Source: Siphonodentalium dalli (lineage: Eukaryota > Mollusca > Scaphopoda > Gadilida > Siphonodentaliidae). Taken from it: DNA of 64,000 bases. Positions 43,652-53,400 of this stretch are shown in pieces. The notes under the pieces are model-generated. The model made no database searches, was not told the DNA's origin, and saw only the letters and a program-made list of their open reading frames with translations. The stretch covers positions 50,268,760 to 50,332,759 of the forward strand of contig CP136069.1 in NCBI GenBank assembly GCA_032622095.1, read 5' to 3'. The position numbers and the translations under genes are program-made. Numbering within the stretch: position 1 is the stretch's first letter; every line of letters begins with the position of its first letter.

Positions 43652-43998
43652 CCCTTTACCCAACAGAAGGGCCCTGTGCCAATGCATTCTCTTATATATG
43701 CGAGTCGACCATAGGTCGCCTCGCATATATAAGAGAATGCATTGGCTTAACACATTAAAAATTATAAAAATAATTTGTTAGGCCAATGCATTCTCTTATA
43801 TATGCGAGGCGACCAATGGTCGACTCGCATATATAAGAGAATGCATTGGCACAGGGCATAACTGTAACTATCACAATGTGGTCAAGGAGCCGGTTCAAAT
43901 GATATCCATATTTGTATGGTTCTATTGAGATAGACCGAAGATATTTTAGGCTGTTGAAGCTTTATTTGCCGGTTTTGGCCGGTTTGTTGGGTAAAGGG
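43652..43998 (-). mobile_element. Double-hairpin TTAA MITE family III, copy 2 (inverted)
   Basis: A 347-bp copy between TTAA 43648-43651 and TTAA 43999-44002. It is inverted relative to copy 1: the short side GAAGGGCCCTGTGCC comes first and the CCGGTTTTGGCCGG side last. Both perfect hairpins are present (about 43678-43746 and 43782-43850). The spacer between them is shortened to about 35 bp. Confidence 0.95.
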
Positions 43999-44124
43999 TT
44001 AAGGGGGAGACGCACGTTTTGCATAAATCACAGTAAATCCAGCCAGAAATGGCAAGTGATTTTCAACAAAGAATTTCTCTGGATCTATCCGGTGAAATAT
44101 CTTGAATTTTACATATGATAATTT

Positions 44125-45103
44125 TCATTATATATAGAATCAGAGCAATTATAAAGAGACAATAACAATAATGGATTTTAATACATTTGAGAGGTTGAAA
44201 ATATTTGTTTCGTTTCTGTCCCTTTAGGTACCGAGAACTGCCAGAAAAATTTATAATTTCAAACAACATGTCAACCATCAAATAGCTTATTGTCTTGACT
44301 CCATGAGAGGAGGCTTCATTTGTATCATAATGTTGAGTTAGCTTTTTAATTGCATATTATAGCATCATACCCCATGTATTATAATGAAGAATAAAGCAGT
44401 CACAAATATGCCAGCCCAATGAAAACAAATGTTCAAATATGGTGCTGTCCACTCAAGCAGGGAGCAATCAACAGAAATTAGGCCACAGTGTTAAGAGATA
44501 TGGTGGTCAGATTTAACTTGGTTATGAACCCATGACCCAGAACTCAACTGAGCCTAATTTTCCAATGACCAACAAGCATGGCATGAAAATTCTCAATAAT
44601 AAAAATTTATTAATGGTAGTTGTCTTTCTGAATGAAAATAATCATTTAATTTCATGAATCAAGAAAAATTAAGTCTCCTCTCATGATCTTCAGATATGAT
44701 ATCATGTATATATGAAATGCACTTTCGAAAACAATCTGTTTTACAGTAGTTCTCGGTACCTGAACACATAGTCCAAGTCTTCTCGTACTAAAACCGGCTA
44801 AGATATTGGGATGGAGGTGCCGGTCTTTAAAGACCGGCACCTCCACCGGCACCTCCATCCCAATATCTTAGCCGGTTTTAGTACGAGAAGACTTGGACTA
44901 CTGAACACAGTGAAATTTTAAAGATTTTTCATGCCATAAAAGTAAAGTAAATGAGATTATAATAACCAAATGTCCTATGGTTCTTATGTATGGTACCACA
45001 ATAATCTCTTGTACAAAATTTCACAAAGATATTCCTGATAGATTTAGAGAAAATACATTTTGAAATACCAGGAAATTTTGGCAAAACGTGCGTCTGACCC
45101 TTA
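44125..45103. repeat. Interspersed repeat R1, copy 2 (interrupted)
   Basis: It aligns with 1555-2374: AATTATAAAGAGACAATAAC, TTTTAATACATTTGAGAGG, ATGAGAGGAGGCTTCATTTG, TCTCCTCTCATGATCTT, CCAGGAAATTTTGGCAAAAC. A 132-bp fold-back with its 9-bp duplication (44760-44909) interrupts it; copy 1 reads straight through at 2189-2205. It ends GTCTGACCCTTAA at a hairpin fragment. Confidence 0.8.
44769..44900. mobile_element. 132-bp perfect fold-back insertion with 9-bp target duplication
   Basis: The ends TAGTCCAAGTCTTCTCGTAC and its exact complement GTACGAGAAGACTTGGACTA start a stem of about 55 bp with no mismatch in the outer 50. The centre carries CCGGTCTTTAAAGACCGG and an extra CACCTCCACCGG unit. 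It is bracketed by CTGAACACA at 44760-44768 and 44901-44909, and the host repeat's other copy has no insertion. A 9-bp duplication is typical of Mutator-like elements and of fold-back elements; the class is otherwise unknown. Its GC content is clearly higher than its surroundings. Confidence 0.95.
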
Positions 45104-45170
45104 ATGCATTCTCTTATATGTCCGAGTCTGGAGCCTCGCATATATACGTAAAGATAAGGCCAACAAAAAA
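45104..45170. mobile_element. Hairpin fragment of the double-hairpin family
   Basis: AATGCATTCTCTTATATGTC then CGAGTCTGGAGCCTCGCATA, TATACG is a decayed single hairpin of family III/IIIb type. It directly abuts the end of repeat R1. No termini remain. Confidence 0.6.
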
Positions 45171-46439
45171 CATCTGTGTTTCCGGTTACCCGACCGACCT
45201 GCCGAAATTGGGCCGACCTGGACTTTTTTTTTCAAACTTCAACCAAAAATTAAAAAAATATATATATATATCTATATATATATTTTTTTTTATATAATTT
45301 TGTTTAATGTATGTAATTGGCATGTAAACACATCTATATCGCTAAATATATACTATATGCTATGTTTACATTAAGCAGCAATAATTTTAGATGGAATTTT
45401 CAAAAACAATTTACTTAAAATACATGTCCATTTGTGGTTGTGCAGGTGAATCCACATTCAACACCAATAAATCTGCAATCTTTAAAACCTGCCTGTGGTA
45501 ATATTGTTTGTTCAACTGATCTCCCATGTCTTTTGGGAAGAAGTCTTATTTGTTAGAGAGCAATGTACATGTAGAAGACTTTCTATATAAGAATTTAGAG
45601 TTCCTCTTCCCAGTCAATCAAGGATTCATAGTGTTCATGCATAGTTACTAGTATGTATACAGACAGTATAAAGCTGACTGCATGTCTACCATATTAAACA
45701 CCCTTCTGGGATGGGCACTAAAAAGCTCATGAAATTAACTACTGGTTTGTTTGGGTGTATACACCTTACAAGCATGCATATGCCAGTGTGTATAAGGAAC
45801 TTCAAAGTAGGGGGCAATTTGAATGCTGAGGTGTGGTATCTCAGTCAAGGTGTGGCCTGTGGTACCATTTTCAGTGTGGTGTGGGACTTTATATTTCAAT
45901 GCAATTGAGGGGTGTCTGAGGAATATTTACACCCTGTGCAATGTGTCTGAGGCGCATGTGAGATATCCTGACAGTGGAGGTGTGTCTTAGGTCCTGAGGC
46001 GTATATATGACCAAATATTTAAATGAGGTTTGAATTAATAACATACAAGTTATGTTATTATAAAGTCATAGAAAAGCCCTATTATGGTGTTCATCTTGGG
46101 CCTGTTGATATATCCATATTGTGCTCTGAGTAAGATGTGCCACTATTAGCTAAACTAAGAGAATAATTACAATAGAGCTGCATACATGTAGTTGAGTGCC
46201 TGGGGGGCATTTGTTTGTCCACATTGACAATACTTATCATATTATTGTGCTACATTAACAGTTACTTGCAATATACATGGACAGCCTTAACACAAGTATA
46301 AAGAGTAAGCATTAATGTACTTCTTAACTGTTCGGGGAAAAAATAAAAAAATATTACCAAAAAAAAAAAAAAAATCCCTACCTACCTACCTGGAATTTTT
46401 TGGCTCCGTAATAGGAAAAAAAAAAAAAAAAAATTGGCC
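45171..46439. other. Unannotated stretch with TA and poly-A tracts
   Basis: A TATATATATATCTATATATA tract with T-runs lies at about 45240-45295, and two runs of 15-19 A at about 46361 and 46416 flank CTACCTACCTACC. Frames of 64-69 codons have no recognisable feature. Confidence 0.4.
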
Positions 46440-46596
46440 TAATACATTGGCCTAACAATATTTACCTTGAACTTGTAAGCCAGTGCATTCGCTTATATTA
46501 TATGCGAGGCTCCCCATGGGAGACTCGCATATATAAGATAATGCATTGACACATGATCTTTAATGTTGCACCCGCACAGCTCCAGTCACGAAAGGG
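46440..46596. mobile_element. Double-hairpin subfamily IIIb, right part
   Basis: One hairpin (CAGTGCATTCGCTTATATTA .. TATATAAGATAATGCATTG) is followed by the right end AGCTCCAGTCACGAAAGGG at TTAA (46597-46600). The left half is missing or unrecognisable beyond the poly-A tract. Its end defines the IIIb terminus CCCTTTCGTGACTGGAGCT. Confidence 0.7.
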
Positions 46597-47069
46597 TTAA
46601 TATATGGAACTCGTGACAGACAGTTCACCGTAAAAAAAAAGATCAACATCCTTTACGTTCCTCCGCACAATTAACAGAATTATATGTCTGGGGACAGTCT
46701 GGGATGCATGTAAATTCGAATCAGATATCAGGAAACCTTGAGCCTTTGATTTGGTTAACATTAACGAGATCTGAAGGATATACAATGACATTATGTCCGT
46801 GGTGTGTTCCGTTTTAGTCCGTGGTTCATTCCGTTCAATAATCTAATTCTTCATACATAATATATCGGTCTAGTAATGTTATATCTTCTGGCTCAGTCAT
46901 AAATATTCTATCCCTTCAACTGTGCGGACAAAATCGATTGATTCCTGTCAATTAGCAGAAAAAATACACCGAACATTGACCGCAAGGTCGATAAACTAAC
47001 TAACATGTGAATCATTGTGACAATTTAAGGTTATCAATTCACATATTTACATGAGTTCGTCACTTTAAT

Positions 47070-47522
47070 TGTGCTATTGCAAGCCTACAAATAGTGTGTC
47101 TGCCATTTGCAGATTGAGGTTCTCAGAAGGTGAATTTAGTGACGCTATCCCGCACAGGCTGCACAGCGGACTAGCGTCACCATATTCACGCTCTGTGGAC
47201 CTCATTCTGATTAGGCCTCATCTTCTGTGAAGTTTCTATAATAGTCTCAAATTAATATTGTTTTTAGTTACTTTGTCTCCTTCTGGTGAAAGTTTATATA
47301 TCCCCTAATTTGCAGAAAATTAAATGCATCATTCTGTTAAGACCTCAACTGCTCTATGGGACCTAGGATCACATTGAAGTTTCCCAGTTGAAGTTGGTGG
47401 TGTTCACCCATTAGTCACCTCGATATGCAATTTATCTTCTGCAAATTAGGGGATATAGAAAATTCACCAGTAGGGACAAATTAACTAAAAACAATATTAA
47501 TTTGAGACTATAGATACTTCCC
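47070..47522. mobile_element. Fold-back element H, copy 2
   Basis: It begins CAAGCCTACAAATAGTGTGT then CTGCCATTTGCAG, with GGTGAATTTAGTGACGCTAT and its partner TAGCGTCACCATATTCACG forming an arm hairpin. An inner inverted repeat pairs CCCCTAATTTGCAGAAAATT and TCTCAAATTAATATTG with their complements near 47430-47500. It shares arms with 38701-39166, but the right outer terminus is not found. Confidence 0.7.
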
Positions 47523-48469
47523 AGAAGAATCTCGGATGATCTAATTCTTCGCACATAATATATCGGTCTAGTAATGTCATATATTCTGGCTCAGACATAT
47601 ATATCCTATCCATTCAACTGTGCAGACAAAATCGATTGTTTCCTGTCAATGAGCAGAACAAATTCACCGAACATTGAGCGCAAGGTCGATAAACTTACTA
47701 ACATGTGAATCATTGTGACAATTTAAGGTTATCAATTCACATGTTTACATGAGTTCGTCACTCGTGATCTTGGGTTTATATGAATAGCCGATCTTATTCC
47801 TTCTGACATAATACCAGAGAGTGCTGTCAGCATCCAAAACACCCCGCGCTAAATATCCACAATGCGACAGAAGATATGTTGGTATACCACGTGATCAATA
47901 TTCAAAATGAGTCAGGCATAACATTTTCAACTGTTGAAAATCTTGACCAAAGTAGGTGCAAGACGACCGCGATCCCATCCTCCGCACCATGTTTCCACGT
48001 CACTGGTTACAAATGTTGAGAGCACTATTAATGTGGAACTCAGGACAGACATGCAGTTCACGGTCAAAACAGATCAACATCCTTTACGTCCCTGCGCACA
48101 ACAATTTCTTGTTGGATTAAACTTCTGAGATGAATGGGAATTCTGATCATATATCAGGAAACATTGAGCCGTTGATTTGGTTAACATTAAAAAGGTCCGA
48201 AGGCTATAAAATGACAGTATGTCCGCAGTTCGTTCCGTTCAGACCGTGGTTCGTTCCGTTCAGTCGCCGATTATAATGTGGGATGATCTAATTCTTCATA
48301 CATAATATATCGGTCCAGTAATGTCATATATTCTGGCTCAGTCATAAATAATTCCATACCTTCGACTGAATAGACAAAATCGATTGTTTCATGTCAATGA
48401 GCAGAAAAAATTTACATCGACCACAAGGTCGATAAACTTACTAACATGTGAATCATTGTGACAATTTAA

Positions 48470-48866
48470 GGGGGAGGTCAAGTGACCAATTTTGAATGCG
48501 GATTTCCATGCAAATCTGCGGAGCAAAAGTAACAGTTGGCAATTTCACATACTCCTGAGTCTGACTTGATGTGGTATTTGGAAACAACATGCATTTGTCT
48601 GGCGGGTTCGCTTGGCACTTGTTCCATTATAATGTTGGTGCATTTATTTTTTATTTTTATATTGATTTTCAAATGTAGGTCATGTGAAATTCTCAACAAC
48701 GTATTTATTGCAAAAATTTAAAATTTACCTAGCTCACCTGTCAGTTACATATTATGACTGTTCAATGATATGCCTACTTTGTTTCTTTAACAACTGTTTC
48801 GTACATAACTTTTGCTCAGGAGATTTGCATGGAAATCCCCATTCAAAATTGGTCACGACCTCCCCC
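48470..48866. mobile_element. TTAA-flanked MITE family IV with about 60-bp inverted ends
   Basis: This 397-bp element has ends GGGGGAGGTCAAGTGACCAA and TTGGTCACGACCTCCCCC between TTAA 48466-48469 and TTAA 48867-48870. The arms pair for about 60 bp (ATTTTGAATGCGGATTTCC, ATGCAAATCTGCGGAGCAAA). It interrupts unit X, whose two uninterrupted copies read straight through the TTAA at about 47024 and 47721. Only one copy is in the window. Frames inside (60-73 codons) have no recognisable motif. Confidence 0.95.
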
Positions 48867-48902
48867 TTAATATTATCAATTCAAATGTTTACATGAGTTA
48901 GG

Positions 48903-49225
48903 GCTCAGCTTCTGGGAAGTATCTATAGTCTCAAATTAACATTGTTATTTGACTTTGTCCCTTCTGGGGAAGTATCTATATCCCCTAATTTGCAAATTAT
49001 AAAATGCATAATCGAGGTGACCGATTGGTGAACAGCGCCAACTTCAACTGGGGAACTTCAACCTGATCCTAGGTCTCCCATAGCAGAGGCCTAAGCAGAA
49101 TGAGGTTCCCAGCCGGTGAATTTGGTGACGCTAGTCCACCGTGTGGGATAGCGTCACTAAATTCACCCTCTGGTGACCTCACTCTGCAAATGACAGACAC
49201 GCTATCTACAGACTTGTGCTATTGG
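48903..49225. mobile_element. Fold-back element H, copy 3 (right half)
   Basis: AAGTATCTATAGTCTCAAAT, CCCCTAATTTGCAAATTATA, then the terminal arm AGCAGAATGAGGTTCC, GGTGAATTTGGTGACGCTAG, TAGCGTCACTAAATTCACC, GCAAATGACAGACACGCTAT. It complements copy 2, which carries the other terminus. Confidence 0.7.
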
Positions 49226-49400
49226 GTTATGAATAGCCGATTATTCCTTCTGACATAACACCAGAGAGTGCTGTCAGCATCCAAAACACCCCGCGGTAAC
49301 GCTCCACAATGGGACCGAAAATATGCTGGTATACAACGTGATCAATATTTACTAACCGAATTATTTGACTTGCTACATCATGCACATATTCGTCACTTTA

Positions 49401-49979
49401 ACCCTTCAAAATGCTCATTGATGAGCAGTTCCCTTAGGAAATGTTCAGAAAATAAGTTCAACCAATTACGGTCATTTCCAAAAACAATGAATATGGATCC
49501 TTCTGCAATTGTATTATATGTTCCCAGTATATGTCGTCTATTTATCTACCCAATTATCCCTCCAATTTAATAATAGAACATTCCAATGTATACTTTTATA
49601 ATTAAGCTGGAGAATCCATTCAGTAAAGAAAGTATTAATTGTAACCCTTGGTTATGAATGGCCGATGACAGTGAATCGTTTTCGACGAATACAAGTCAGC
49701 ATCCAGCACACACGCGGTGTAGTTCCACAATGGGACATGTTGGTTCTATGTCATCAATGTTTGCCAAACGAATTATTTGACATCCTATATCATACATCTG
49801 AAATTATTTGTTATAAAAAGCTTCAACACTTGAGGTTTTGTTTTAGAGCATTACTGTAGTCACAGTCGTGTTAGTGCTCTGATGCAATCATCGTTTTTTC
49901 ATCGTTATCGCAGTCGGACCTCAAGAGAGCTTGGATCGCCACCTCTCAAGGTGAACTCGCCAACACTAATACCAATTAG
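49401..49979. other. Repeat fragments upstream of the 50-kb frame
   Basis: It contains a single dispersed motif GGAAATGTTCAGAAAATAAG (49438), an AACATTCCAATGTATACTTT segment (49577) and the weak third copy of the GTCAGCATCCA segment (49692). No gene is supported before 49880. Confidence 0.45.
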
Positions 49980-50159
49980 TGTCACCAATATGCTGGACGC
50001 CATGCATGTCACGCCTTGTCTGAGCTGGACACTCCACGCTCACAAAGGCGGATACCAGTTGATTCTGGATTCCAGTCCGGCCCGGCAAAGCCCTTCTCAG
50101 GGCTCCCTACCGAGAGTGGATCGGATAACACCAGATCAGCTCGGAAGCCTCGACAAAAG

Positions 50160-50675
50160 ATGAACAAGAAGAAGAAGAAAACACTATCGATGAAAAAGAG
50201 AGATGCCGAGAGACTCGCTGCGTGGAAAGCGAAAAAATCGACGGGAACTCCACCAGTCGACTCCGCCCATACAGCTGAGATACCGGCCCAGTGTTCCCAG
50301 GGGATGGAATCACCACCACCACCATCACCACCACCAACACGACCAGACGTGGATACTGAAAATGAAGACGAGGACCGCTCTGACTTCGTTCCGAAGACTC
50401 CAGAATATACGGTGCCGGGGCCTTCGCCCTCAACCAAAGAAGAAGCCGCCGGATCCATGAGAGGAAGCGACTCAGACTGGGAAGAAGAAGTTGAGCCTTC
50501 ACCAACAACCCAAGAAATGAAAGAGCATAGGCAAAAGAGCAGGGAATTTTTCGGCGGCACCGAAGACTCCTCAGATGAAGACGAGCCCTCACCTACATCA
50601 CCATCTTGTGCTCCACCATCTAAAAAGAAACGAAAAGGAAGCAACAAAAAGAAAAAGAAAAAAATCCAACAGTAG
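50160..50675 (+). CDS. Lys-rich/acidic low-complexity protein, possible transposon ORF1-like relic
   Basis: From the first in-frame ATG (50160) the frame encodes 171 residues. The stop-free frame begins earlier, at 49980, but has no upstream ATG; it would need a splice acceptor such as the AG at 49978-49979 or a lost start. It reads MNKKKKKTLSMKKRDAERLA, a predicted basic helix, then a Pro-rich segment, an acidic stretch (DTENEDEDRSD, EDSSDEDEPSP) and a basic tail KKKRKGSNKKKKKK like a nuclear localisation signal. The RDAERLAAWKAKK helix loosely recalls basic segments in retrotransposon ORF1/gag proteins; this is my inference. Base composition is visibly GC-richer than the flanks. Long antisense frames are also open, which weakens the coding case. 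An overlapping frame at 49882-50163 could be a frameshifted upstream part. Confidence 0.35.
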   Translation: MNKKKKKTLSMKKRDAERLAAWKAKKSTGTPPVDSAHTAEIPAQCSQGMESPPPPSPPPTRPDVDTENEDEDRSDFVPKTPEYTVPGPSPSTKEEAAGSMRGSDSDWEEEVEPSPTTQEMKEHRQKSREFFGGTEDSSDEDEPSPTSPSCAPPSKKKRKGSNKKKKKKIQQ

Positions 50676-50783
50676 CTAAGTCCCACCTGGTCCCACCTGA
50701 TCCACCTGATCCACCTGATCCACCAGAGCCACGGCCGGATGAATGGTACTTACAAGTCCAAGAAAATCCAAGTCAGGGCTTAA
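50676..50783. repeat. Short CCTGATCCA tandem repeat after the stop
   Basis: Just past the stop, CACCTGGTCCCACCTGATCC then ACCTGATCCACCTGATCC consists of 9-10-bp repeats. It is followed by a GC-rich tail that is cut by the family III element at 50784. It may be the 3' part of the same unit as the preceding frame. Confidence 0.7.
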
Positions 50784-51176
50784 CCCTTTACCCAACAAAC
50801 CGGCCAAAACCGGCCAAATAAAGCTTCAACAGCCTAAAATATCTTCGGTCTGTCTCAATAGAACCATACAAATATGGATATCATTGGAACCGACTCCTTG
50901 ACCACATTGTGATAGTTACAGTTATGCCCTGTGCCAATGCATTCTCTTATATATGCGAGTCGACCATAGGTCGCCTCGCATATATAAGAGAATGCATTGG
51001 CTTAAAAAATATCTCTTTTTTAACACTTTTTACCATTTTTTCTTACATTCTTTAACAATTTTATAAGTTTTAATGTGTTAAGCCAATGCATTCTCTTATA
51101 TATGCGAGGCGACCTATGGTCGACTCGCATATATAAGAGAATGCATTGGCACAGGGCCGTTCTGTTGGGTAAAGGG
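50784..51176 (+). mobile_element. Double-hairpin TTAA MITE family III, copy 3
   Basis: 393 bp between TTAA 50780-50783 and TTAA 51177-51180, same orientation as copy 1 and nearly identical, with both hairpins intact (about 50935-51000 and 51083-51148). GC-rich sequence of similar character lies on both sides (AAGTCAGGGC before, GGGCGATCTTCGGATGAGCC after), so it probably split a single older unit. Confidence 0.95.
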
Positions 51177-51180
51177 TTAA

Positions 51181-51794
51181 GGGCGATCTTCGGATGAGCC
51201 CACACCGTCCTCGTGCCGCCGTTCGGGCGGGCACGCAAATCCTGTCACTGCTGCTCCGATGCAATGGTAACATGCATACCCAGGAACGTAGGGACATGGG
51301 TTCGGAATGTACCTCCCCAACTCAAAATTTGCAACAATCGGAAACCTGGAAGGCTGATCGAATACAACAGTTGTGATATTTAGTGTAAATAGGTTTATTA
51401 GACTAAGATTCGAATAGTTCTAAACTTCCAGACAAATTTTAGACCGAAATAACTATTAGCCAGCTAGGGTTTGAGCGGTGGTGCATTTGAAATACCAATT
51501 GAGATTCAGATTAACAAACGTATAAACTACTTTCAATTTCACATTGTTGATTTGTTGAAACTGAACTCTAAATATTTCGAGTTTGACAAAGAATGACACC
51601 AACAGGAGCAAAATGTTAAATGTCATATAAGATATGGTATGGAGAACAACCCTTACTTTCGTGTACCGCGCATGTAGAATGTTGTAATCACAAGTCCGAT
51701 TCTCACCCTATAGTTGGTTCGTGTTCCTGTGAATATATACTCAACATCAAACTGCAATGTTCGGTTATACCTCTCAACCAACCCATCAGATTAA
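51181..51794. other. Unannotated stretch
   Basis: The first 120 bp is GC-richer (CCGCCGTTCGGGCGGGCACG) and may belong with the 50-kb frame. A fragment of repeat E (TTGCAACAATCGGAAACCTG) lies near 51330. No supported gene. Confidence 0.4.
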
Positions 51795-52319
51795 AGATAC
51801 GGGCGGCGTTGGCGGTGGGTATGCTGTTAAAATATTCACATCCGTCAAAAACCGCCATAAACAGAAAGAAGAGTAAAATATAGACAGACTTTATTCTTAT
51901 ACCAATCAGAAATATGGCATTTATAAACAGTATGTTATTGTCAATTTGTTTCCATTTGTTATATAAACAATAGCAAAAAACGTTACAGAACATGGCTTTT
52001 GTTTAGATCCGGATATGGTAAACACAAAGAGCGTTATTTGTTACTGTGTTTCCTGATATGTAACTAAGAAAGAGTGTTTATATCATTTGTGTGTGATTAA
52101 CCAATATAATTGCGCTGTGTTATGTAAACAGAAGCAAAACTTCTGTAAAACGAGCAGGTTCTTGTTTACGTACACCATCGTACGTCTTGACGACAATATA
52201 CTAATTACGCGCTGATTATGTTTGGCATATGAACAAAACTATATATATTTTAATATTCCTTCTGTTGATGGCGATTTGAACAAATATGAATATTTCTGCA
52301 ACGAACGCCGTCCGTGCCT
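51795..52319 (+). mobile_element. TTAA MITE family II, copy 3
   Basis: 525 bp, from AGATACGGGCGGCGTTGGCG after TTAA (51791-51794) to ACGCCGTCCGTGCCT before TTAA (52320-52323). It carries the family landmarks CCGTCAAAAACCGCCATAAA, AACAGTATGTTATTGTCAAT, AAAGAGCGTTATTTG and ACAAATATGAATATTT. It is about 40 bp longer than the 19125 copy. No coding capacity. Confidence 0.85.
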
Positions 52320-52541
52320 TTAAGGCATGTAGAGTGCAGTTCTTCTATTTTGTTTCAATACGTATACGTGTAGCTCCCCACAACTCAGCATAAAATTATT
52401 GGCCCTTACTTCTTATCTGTTCGTCTGGAAACACCGTATCGTAACGAATAAATGAAATCACACAAATTCAGTGACTCAACTTTTCTAATAACTTTTTAGG
52501 AATAGAGTAGACCTATAAGAAGTCAGGCTTTTGAAGCTTAA

Positions 52542-52933
52542 CCCTTTACCCAACAAACCGGCCAAAACCGGCCAAATAAAGCTTCAACAGCCTAAAATAT
52601 CTTCGGTCTGTCTCAATAGAACCATACAAATATGGATATCATTGGAACCGGCTCCTTGACCACATTGTGATAGTTACAGTTATGCCCTGTGCCAATGTAT
52701 TCTCTTATATATGCGAGTCGACCATAGGTCGCCTCGCATATATAAGAGAATGCATTGGCCTAAAAAAAATCTTTTTTTAACACTTTTTACCATTTTTTCT
52801 TACATTCTTTAACAATTTCATAATTTTTAATGTGTTAAGCCAATGCATTCTCTTATATATGCGAGGCGACCTATGGTCGACTCGCATATATAAGAGAATG
52901 CATTGGCACAGGGCCGTTCTGTTGGGTAAAGGG
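52542..52933 (+). mobile_element. Double-hairpin TTAA MITE family III, copy 4
   Basis: 392 bp. The left border is TTAA (52538-52541), but the right border is TTAT (52934-52937), a single change in the duplication. The first hairpin has one substitution in its stem (AATGTATTCTC); otherwise it is nearly identical to copies 1 and 3. Confidence 0.95.
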
Positions 52934-52937
52934 TTAT

Positions 52938-53392
52938 GATGGTGAACGACATATCTTGATTCCATGCAGGATTCGGACAGTGATGTAACAAAAGTGAACA
53001 CATTTCCAGGCTTTACACCGTCAAGGAGCTTTAATTGTGAAACCCTAGTTTCATTGTAAATTGTAAACAGCAATCTATTCAGAGCTGTGACATATGTCGG
53101 TCAAAGAATGTTACGGTCACGTTGACACTGGATAGAATTATTGCTGTTTCCTGTTACCGTCACACCCATGATCGACGTCAGGCTATCAGAGACGGGTGTA
53201 TATTTAAACAAAAACAACCATTGAAACTCATTATCCGTATCTCATAATCTCTGCTGCATGGATCTGAATTCTGGTGATCTAACACTTCATCACATTAACA
53301 TAGCATGCAATTAAAGGGGAAAATTCAAATTATTCACTTGTGCTATAAAGGTATAGACATATGATTACATCGATGAAGATGTCCGAACCTAT
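52938..53392. other. Unannotated stretch
   Basis: Unique-looking sequence with no recognisable frame or repeat. Confidence 0.4.
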
Positions 53393-53400
53393 GAAGGTTG

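Larger units (their letters stand above)
46610..49400. repeat. Mosaic of duplicated segments (unit X and element H)
   Basis: Unit X carries GATCAACATCCTTTACGT, CATAATATATCGGTC, TAGTAATGTCATATATTCTG, GACAAAATCGATTG and CAAGGTCGATAAACT..TAACATGTGAATCATTGT. It occurs at about 46610-47060, 47528-47762 and 48030-48466. A second segment, TTCCTTCTGACATAA.ACCAGA then GAGTGCTGTCAGCATCCAAA, occurs at 47795-47890 and 49250-49350, with a weak third at 49650-49770. These alternate with halves of element H. Serial duplication of a segment of about 700-1400 bp explains the pattern. Confidence 0.8.

Noticed and set aside
50009-50686. 225-codon antisense frame opposite the 50-kb ORF
   Set aside because: Ser/Phe/Gly low-complexity translation of the complementary strand of Lys/Glu/Pro-rich codons. 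The plus-strand reading has more protein-like charge patterning.
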